Of a stretch of DNA of 64,000 nucleotides, positions 59,601-64,000 are shown piece by piece. Origin of the DNA: Leptidea sinapis (Eukaryota > Arthropoda > Insecta > Lepidoptera > Pieridae). The stretch is taken from contig NC_066287.1 of assembly GCF_905404315.1 (NCBI RefSeq), positions 3,658,001-3,722,000 on the forward strand, written 5' to 3'. Within the stretch, counting starts at the first letter, position 1, and every line of letters begins with the position of its first letter. Position numbers and translations under genes: made by a program. Below the pieces are notes generated by a model. It was given only the letters and a program-made list of their open reading frames with translations, was not told where the DNA came from and did no database searches.

Positions 59601-62600
59601 GCCTCTTGCTCGTTCCCCCTCTTATAAATAAGCCAACACCGGCATTGTCTTCGTGGCCAGGTCACGCAATTTTATGAACGAGGTAAATCTCCTTCTTCTT
59701 GAGGAGCTATACTCTAACATTCCACATTTTTATACAATTTGTTAGATAACCTACAAGATATTGTGTTATTAAATTATTGGAACGAAGTTCCTTACGGCAG
59801 GCTTGGAGGGGATAGGAATTTTGTTGCGCGACCGAACTGAAAAAATGTGATAGTAAAACCGTAACCGTAAAAAATCCGTGGAAAAAAGTGCGTGGAAAAG
59901 TGCGTGGAATAAAACCGTTAAATGAGACGTGCGCAGGCGCGAGTATCGCGCGAGTAGCGCATAAACAAGCGAGTAGTGTATATATTATCAATATTATTAT
60001 ATTAATATATGATAACGATTATAGCAATATTAGAACGATTTTTTTTGCAATTTGTGTCGATTCTACATTAGCCTACCTGGTGTCCCACGACACCACATCA
60101 TTTTTTAAAACAGTCGTGAGACATTATAAACTTTATATTTGTCTGGTCGGAGTTGGTTCAGACTATTTTCGGACCATTCGGAGTGCAGGAGTTTCAGTGC
60201 TTCGGTGCAATAGCAATGATGCTAGCGATGACTAATCACCGCTGGCGCAGAACGCAAATCCAGTTTGAGACGGGACACACACCCTGAAGAAGGACCACCG
60301 AATGGTCCGAAACTAGTCGGTACACCTCTGACAACCCGTGAGTAAAGCCGTTTTAGACAAATGAAGGATTATGTTTTTTTTCATTAGCTTAATGTTCTGT
60401 GCTTAGATACCGCAGTCGCACGAAGGCCGCCACTGGTTCTCGTACGTAGACCGGACAGTCACCACCGACCTGCTTGAGAAGCTGACCGCAGAGTTCCTAC
60501 ACATCTTCGATAAATGTCCCTCAAGGCTGAAGAAGAAGATGATGACCATGTCCAATACCAGTGAGTTGATTGCAACTTGACTGTCTGATCTATACCACTA
60601 TACTCAAGTTTGTTGGGGGATGGAGCTTCCAGCTATAGAAGCTAGAAATGCCATTTAAATAACAAGTAAATACATACGGCTCTGTATAACTATTCCAGAT
60701 TTTATAGGTTTTTCTAGAATCCTGAGCGACACTGCATTGTAATGGACAGGGCGTGTGAATTTACGCAGCAGGGAAGGCAGCTAAACGTCCTGCTCGTGTC
60801 GTCCCTTGTAGCCATAAAAAATCTTAACATCGTTTTCACAATTACTATTTCGAATTGACCCAGGTGGCAGTTCTCCGAGCGCGCCGCATCCGTCAAACGC
60901 GGGGGCGGTCAATTCACCGTTCGACAGGAAGAAGGAGCACTCCCTGGCCAACAGCGATGAGATCGAGAAATCATTCGACAAAGGTAAATAACAATACAAA
61001 AAATTATATCTGCTCGAAGTGGAGGCAGTGATTAATTTTGTTATTATATTATAATGTGTTCTTATGAGGTCATCAAGGGTAGAAAACATCCTCCATTTAC
61101 TTCAATTTCTTATTTGTAGTTATAGCCACTCAATTTCTTCCCCCAAGTTAAAGAATGAAATCTTCTCGTTCGATACGCCTCACTGTTTCTCGCCATCTCT
61201 CTCTGTTAGAGGTCATTCGAGTACACTCATGCACGAATTAAAAAATTACTTGGTGTAATATAATAAATATGATGTTTTTAAATATTAATATTAGTATTTA
61301 ATCATTGATTTCCCTCATTTTTAACACTATTAAATAGTATTAGCCGCATAATAATCGAATACTGTAACACAAGACACAGTAAAATTTTTCATTCCCTAGC
61401 AAGTTTCATTCACATTTATTAGCAAGATGTATGTCGTCGTCTAAGCAATACAAATAATAATTTTAGTATAAATAATATTTTTTAAAAACGTCGAAAATTT
61501 TGTGTTTTTTATGTAGTCGTTAATAGTAAGTATTGCTCACAGAATACGAACGGGAAAGACGCCGTCAACTACCACCAGGTGGCTATGTGCCAGCTACCAC
61601 CCAGCAAGCACCACCACAGAAAATCGACTACAATCTTTACAGAGAGAAACGTGAGAGAGAAGAGAGAGAGAGGCGGCAAGCCATGCAGAGACCAAATCCC
61701 AACCCCACCACCTCCCGACCCAATCCGTCATCAACCCACAACCACCATAGACCATCGAATAGCCAGCACAAACCTCATCATAATAATTGGCCGCACAAAC
61801 CACCCCATCACAAACCTGTTGACAGGCATCGAGTACCGGCACCACAAAGTGTGCCCGTCAATCCCCCAAGCCAAGCCCAACAGAACCCCCCTAATCAAAT
61901 CAATCCTGCAAGTCAACCAAACCCACCCCAGGAAGTTCCCCAACGGACGAGGCCACCGTCCTTATTTTCACCAGAAAATGCAACACCGGCTGTTGCAGCG
62001 GCACAACCAAGAAGGCCACAACCGCCAAAACCAAAACCCGAAAGACCAATCCCGCCTCCCACAGAAAGGCCGCAAAGTCCCAAAAAGAGGCCCGATCCAG
62101 CTACAGCTGTCAGAGAAATGCAGCCACCTGCTATTCTCTCGCCTTTCTCATCACCAAAAGATCCCAAACCCAGACAACGGCTGCCTTCAAATTCCGAACC
62201 CGAATTAGTTCCTGTCATGAAAAAAATTGACGAAACCCCCGGTTACGAAAATGTCGTTAGAGATTCACAACGAGGTACCTCAATAAAGGCCCGACCGCCC
62301 GAACCTAAAAAACCCGTACCCGAAACTAGGCCCTTGAATGGCATAGAAACAGACCCTACCTTAGTATCTAATTTATTAAAAGAAAGCCTTGCCAAGCCGG
62401 CGCCAATTACCGTAGCAACGGAAAAGAAGTCGCCAATAGAAATTAGGAAAGAACCCCAAAATGATCCGCCCCCTCTTCAACCCGAACCCCCGCCAAATCC
62501 CCCCCAAACAGAAGACCCCCATAAACACAAGAAAGAAAAGAAGAAAAAAGACAAACACAAACACAAGGACCGCGACAAATCGAAGGACGAAAAGAAGAAA

Positions 62601-63041
62601 CATAAGAAAGATAAAGACAAGAAGAAAGATAGTCCAACCGAGACGGATGGGCTCAAGATAACTATACCCAGGGATAAGTTGTCCAGTCCAGGGTTGAAGA
62701 TAAAGATACCGAAGGATAGATTGGCGGCGCCGCCCCCGCCGCCTCAGGGCTCCGGTCTCAAGATCAAGATATCAAAGGAAGTCATCGAAACGTCCCGGAA
62801 GAGGATCAACTTGGAGAACGGGCCGCCTCCGAAGGTCCAGAGGCACGAAGCACCAAAGGTAGGCAATTGGAATGTTCCACCCCCTTTTAGGCCTCCGCTG
62901 CCCTATTACATGGTACAGCCCCCACCGCCGCTGTACTACGGCATCATGGACGGATACTTCTATGGGCCCATGTATCAGCAGAGCCAGCCGCCGCTGCCGT
63001 CGATGCCCCCGCCGCAAGTCCCGCCGCCGCCGCCGGAGTGA
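47654..63041 (+). CDS. CycT: Cyclin T, regulatory subunit of P-TEFb
   Basis: Eight coding exons: 47,654-47,802; 51,213-51,330; 52,219-52,326; 53,480-53,588; 57,236-57,372; 60,407-60,560; 60,864-60,983; 61,543-63,041. All introns are GT-AG and in phase, giving 797 residues. An in-frame TGA precedes the ATG. The N-terminus (EKWYFTKDQLQNSPSRKCG) and the double cyclin fold (about residues 1-258; MHRFYAFHSFTQF, LAAKVEEQPRKLEYV, LLQTLGFDVAIDHPHTH, FCIHLASKWSNWQ, HIFDKCPSRLKKKM) are diagnostic. Cyclin T binds CDK9; the complex phosphorylates the RNA polymerase II C-terminal domain and pause factors to release elongation (established knowledge). The single long last exon encodes a disordered tail: a His-rich patch near 364-395, Pro-rich stretches, a Lys/His/Asp block near 625-661 and three LKI(K/T)I repeats near 668-713, ending in polyproline. 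Introns contain LINE and MITE insertions. Confidence 0.96.
48360..51130. other. Cyclin T intron 1 interior
   Basis: AT-rich DNA with no exon candidate. Around 50,185-50,300 it contains a relative of the 38,018 repeat (AAATTGGTTAGGTTA, CCCCCCCTCCC, TTAGGGGGGGA). Confidence 0.5.
52539..52674. mobile_element. Short TIR element (MITE), copy 2
   Basis: Almost the same as 33,843-33,980: CCCCCTTATTCATAATGGTCC and TATTATGAATAAGGGG. The flanks can be read as a TTA duplication, which would suit PIF/Harbinger-type elements. It is in Cyclin T intron 3. Confidence 0.8.
54530..54960 (-). mobile_element. LINE 3' end, same family as 58,122
   Basis: The minus-strand frame 54,921-54,694 reads FVGRCICFYNKIPENVQNKS and VKKRLCGKGYYNINDFLNDT. 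It is followed by a tail with CCCATTCTTCTCAGGTCTGAG. 5'-truncated; in Cyclin T intron 4. Confidence 0.85.
55098..55693. repeat. Foldback-like repeat with about 55-bp inverted ends
   Basis: TTATCTACACCCATGCTTTAA..GATTCTGAAACAGTTAG at 55,104-55,152 is answered in inverted form at 55,638-55,690 (CTGTTTCAGAATC..GGGTGTAGATAAAG). The middle is non-coding. A second, smaller inverted pair (GGTATTAAAACAC / GTGTTTTAATACC) follows directly at 55,713-55,795. Confidence 0.6.
56340..56475 (+). mobile_element. LINE tail fragment
   Basis: ATGTCTCAAGGTGACGACTAG, TTCAAGAATCCTGAGCAA and CATCAGGTGGACTTCGTGGCC, degraded from the 40,560-type tail. Confidence 0.4.
57690..57965 (+). mobile_element. Jockey-like LINE, copy 3 (fragment)
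   Basis: It shares CACTGCAAAAAACAGGCTTATCG and GATCCGAACTGCGAAGTTCT with 26,095-26,170 and 2,295-2,365. A short flanking segment (TATACCAAGCTTTGTAGTCCC) is shared with copy 1 at 2,236. No useful frame remains; it is in Cyclin T intron 5. Confidence 0.85.
58122..59490 (-). mobile_element. LINE with open reverse-transcriptase frame (5'-truncated)
   Basis: A minus-strand frame of 399 residues (59,528-58,329) contains RT motif A (CDLSKAFDCVQH), motif B (GVPQGSILGPFLF), the catalytic FADD box (LFADDTSLIF), FLGITLD, and a complete C-terminus (ICFYNMIPENVQNK, VKKRLCGKDYYSINDFL). The endonuclease and early RT motifs are missing because the element is 5'-truncated; the first few dozen residues before the RT similarity come from flanking sequence. 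The 3' tail (AGCCCGCTGAGTTTCCTGCG, CAGGTCTGAGGCA) ends near 58,122 in a TTTGAATTTG-type terminus. I place it in the CR1/jockey group without finer resolution. It sits in Cyclin T intron 5, antisense to the gene. Confidence 0.9.
59500..59640 (+). mobile_element. Degraded jockey-like LINE tail
   Basis: CGATACGACATAGGTGCCTTTTCAAG, TTAAAGGCTAGCAACGAGG and TTGCTCGTTCCCCCTCTTATA are diverged relatives of the 27,970-28,125 tail. Confidence 0.5.
59880..60350 (+). repeat. Repeat unit ending near a hammerhead-like motif
   Basis: A non-coding block between LINE scraps and Cyclin T exon 6 has a direct repeat at its start (AAGTGCGTGGAAAAGTGCGTGGAA) and a hammerhead-like core at 60,284-60,318. Element type not identified; I suspect a retroelement terminal region. 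Confidence 0.35.
60274..60326 (+). ncRNA. Candidate hammerhead ribozyme-like motif
   Basis: CTGAAGA (60,284-60,290), one unpaired A, a perfect 6-bp stem II (GGACCA/TGGTCC, loop CCGAA), GAAA (60,309-60,312), a self-complementary stem III (ACT/AGT) and then C at 60,318. Stem I begins with GGT (60,319-60,321) pairing with ACC (60,281-60,283). The layout, including the extra base after CUGANGA, is the same as in the motif at 23,141. Activity is not established. Confidence 0.45.
60712..60830 (+). mobile_element. LINE tail fragment
   Basis: AGAATCCTGAGCGACACTGC..GTAATGG and CTAAACGTCCTGCTCGTGTCG match the 40,720-40,800 tail. It lies about 30 bp upstream of Cyclin T exon 7 (60,864). Confidence 0.55.
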
Positions 63042-63860
63042 CACCCGACGGAGATTACACTTGGCGACATTAACAGCAACATGCGTTGATTGGGCAGTCG
63101 ATAAGCCGCGTATACACCTTAATCCCATGGAATTCTATCACCATACATGGGCGCGCGAGTTATCACTTACAAATCAGATGATGTTAGACGAGTCTACTCT
63201 GTAAAAATGATTTTACTCGATAATAGTTTCCTTACATTATCCAATTTATTTTTTGCGCCATTTTTCAAATATCCTATCATTCAAAATATGAAAATTCTAT
63301 TGGTTTCAATTATATTCTATATCTACAATATATTATGATACTAATCAATGACAAATATACTAGCTTTTAAATTTTCTATATATATTTATATTAATTAAAA
63401 AAAAGGGTCTAATGTAAAATGTTTATATATTTTGTGAAGTATATTGTAGTTATTTAATGTTTATAGGGTTTTTATTGTACCTGTTTAAGGTAAACTAAGG
63501 ACTTTAAGTCGTTTCAGTGAAGGAGGTTAAGTTAAGCATTTAAACACGCGTACGGAGTCCAAAATAATTTAATACGAGATTGGGTGAATCGAGGTACATA
63601 TTTATGTAGAGAATAGCTAATGTTTAAAGTGATTTTATTAAGTTGTAACTTTTTTAATATAAATTTACTTTATTAACGGAGACGGCCTAATAGGGAACTC
63701 CGTAATTGTATGGTACACAGGTCAAAGATAAAATATGCATAAAAATTGTTAATATATATATATATATATATATAATATATTAACAATTCTTAGTCTAATC
63801 TGTCTTGTGTTGTGTGGACATATACCCATACGCTAATAAATTTTTTTTAAATTAAATAAT
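63042..63860 (+). other. CycT: Cyclin T 3' UTR (end estimated)
   Basis: AT-rich and non-coding after the TGA. An AATAAA at 63,835-63,840 is the clearest polyadenylation hexamer candidate, so the transcript may end around 63,860. Shorter forms are possible. Confidence 0.4.
63746..63790. repeat. AT-dinucleotide palindrome
   Basis: AATTGTTAATATATAT, an alternating AT run, then ATATATTAACAATT form a perfect-looking hairpin in the Cyclin T 3' UTR region. Confidence 0.7.
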
Positions 63861-64000
63861 TTATAAATTGCTTAAGTTCCTTACTGACAAGTTAAACCAG
63901 AGGGACACACACTTGCAAATCGCCTAATATTTTCGCAAATTGAATTCTTTGATGAGAAAACTTCGTTAAAATGTAAACTAATCTTATTTGGTCGATTTGA

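Noticed and set aside
61579..62637. Additional long frames on both strands within 61,579-62,637
   Set aside because: They are out-of-frame or antisense shadows of the proline- and lysine-rich Cyclin T last exon.
1..64000. CRISPR arrays, bacterial operons or rRNA genes
   Set aside because: No regularly spaced repeats, no Shine-Dalgarno-linked gene strings and no rRNA-like sequence were seen.

Overview
The window looks like nuclear DNA of a lepidopteran insect (inference). It is AT-rich, has short exons split by kilobase introns, and is packed with repeat families I associate with moths and butterflies: jockey/CR1-like LINE tails, Helitrons ending in CAGCTAGT, a tRNA-derived SINE, a piggyBac relic and small TIR elements. 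No bacterial-style operons, CRISPR arrays or confirmed functional tRNA/rRNA genes were seen.

Two cellular genes are well supported. They diverge from a shared promoter region around 47.27-47.65 kb. On the minus strand, a KANSL2 (NSL2; Drosophila dgt1) homologue runs from the start codon at 46,089 to a proposed stop at 24,531 in ten coding exons, about 475 residues, with two cysteine/histidine zinc-binding regions. It is a predicted subunit of the NSL histone-acetyltransferase complex. On the plus strand, Cyclin T (the cyclin subunit of P-TEFb) runs from 47,654 to 63,041 in eight exons, 797 residues, with a complete cyclin fold and a His/Lys/Pro-rich tail. All internal splice phases that I checked join in frame for both genes. 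Both products act on RNA polymerase II promoters and elongation, so their head-to-head arrangement may reflect co-expression (inference).

The left 22 kb contains no convincing gene apart from a possible first exon at the extreme left edge. Its dominant structure is a giant inverted repeat: arms 6,657-13,626 and 14,484-21,450, almost identical and nearly free of length differences, around an 857-bp spacer. The arms are AT-rich and non-coding. They contain a decayed LINE reverse-transcriptase tail, a strong hairpin and a module repeated in both orientations; the spacer has a GC-rich island unlike the arms. This is the most unusual feature of the window.

The rest is transposon sediment, mostly in the introns of the two genes. 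It includes three copies of one jockey-like LINE (about 2.2-4.0, 25.2-28.1 and 57.7-58.0 kb), a second LINE family with an open RT frame at 58.3-59.5 kb, a hAT-type element with an exact 8-bp target duplication, two Helitrons with A/T target sites, a long-TIR element abutting a KANSL2 exon, and piggyBac and Merlin-like relics. A tRNA-like repeat family lacks the invariant U33. Two unrelated repeats carry hammerhead-ribozyme-like cores. Some insertions lie within a few bases of KANSL2 splice sites.
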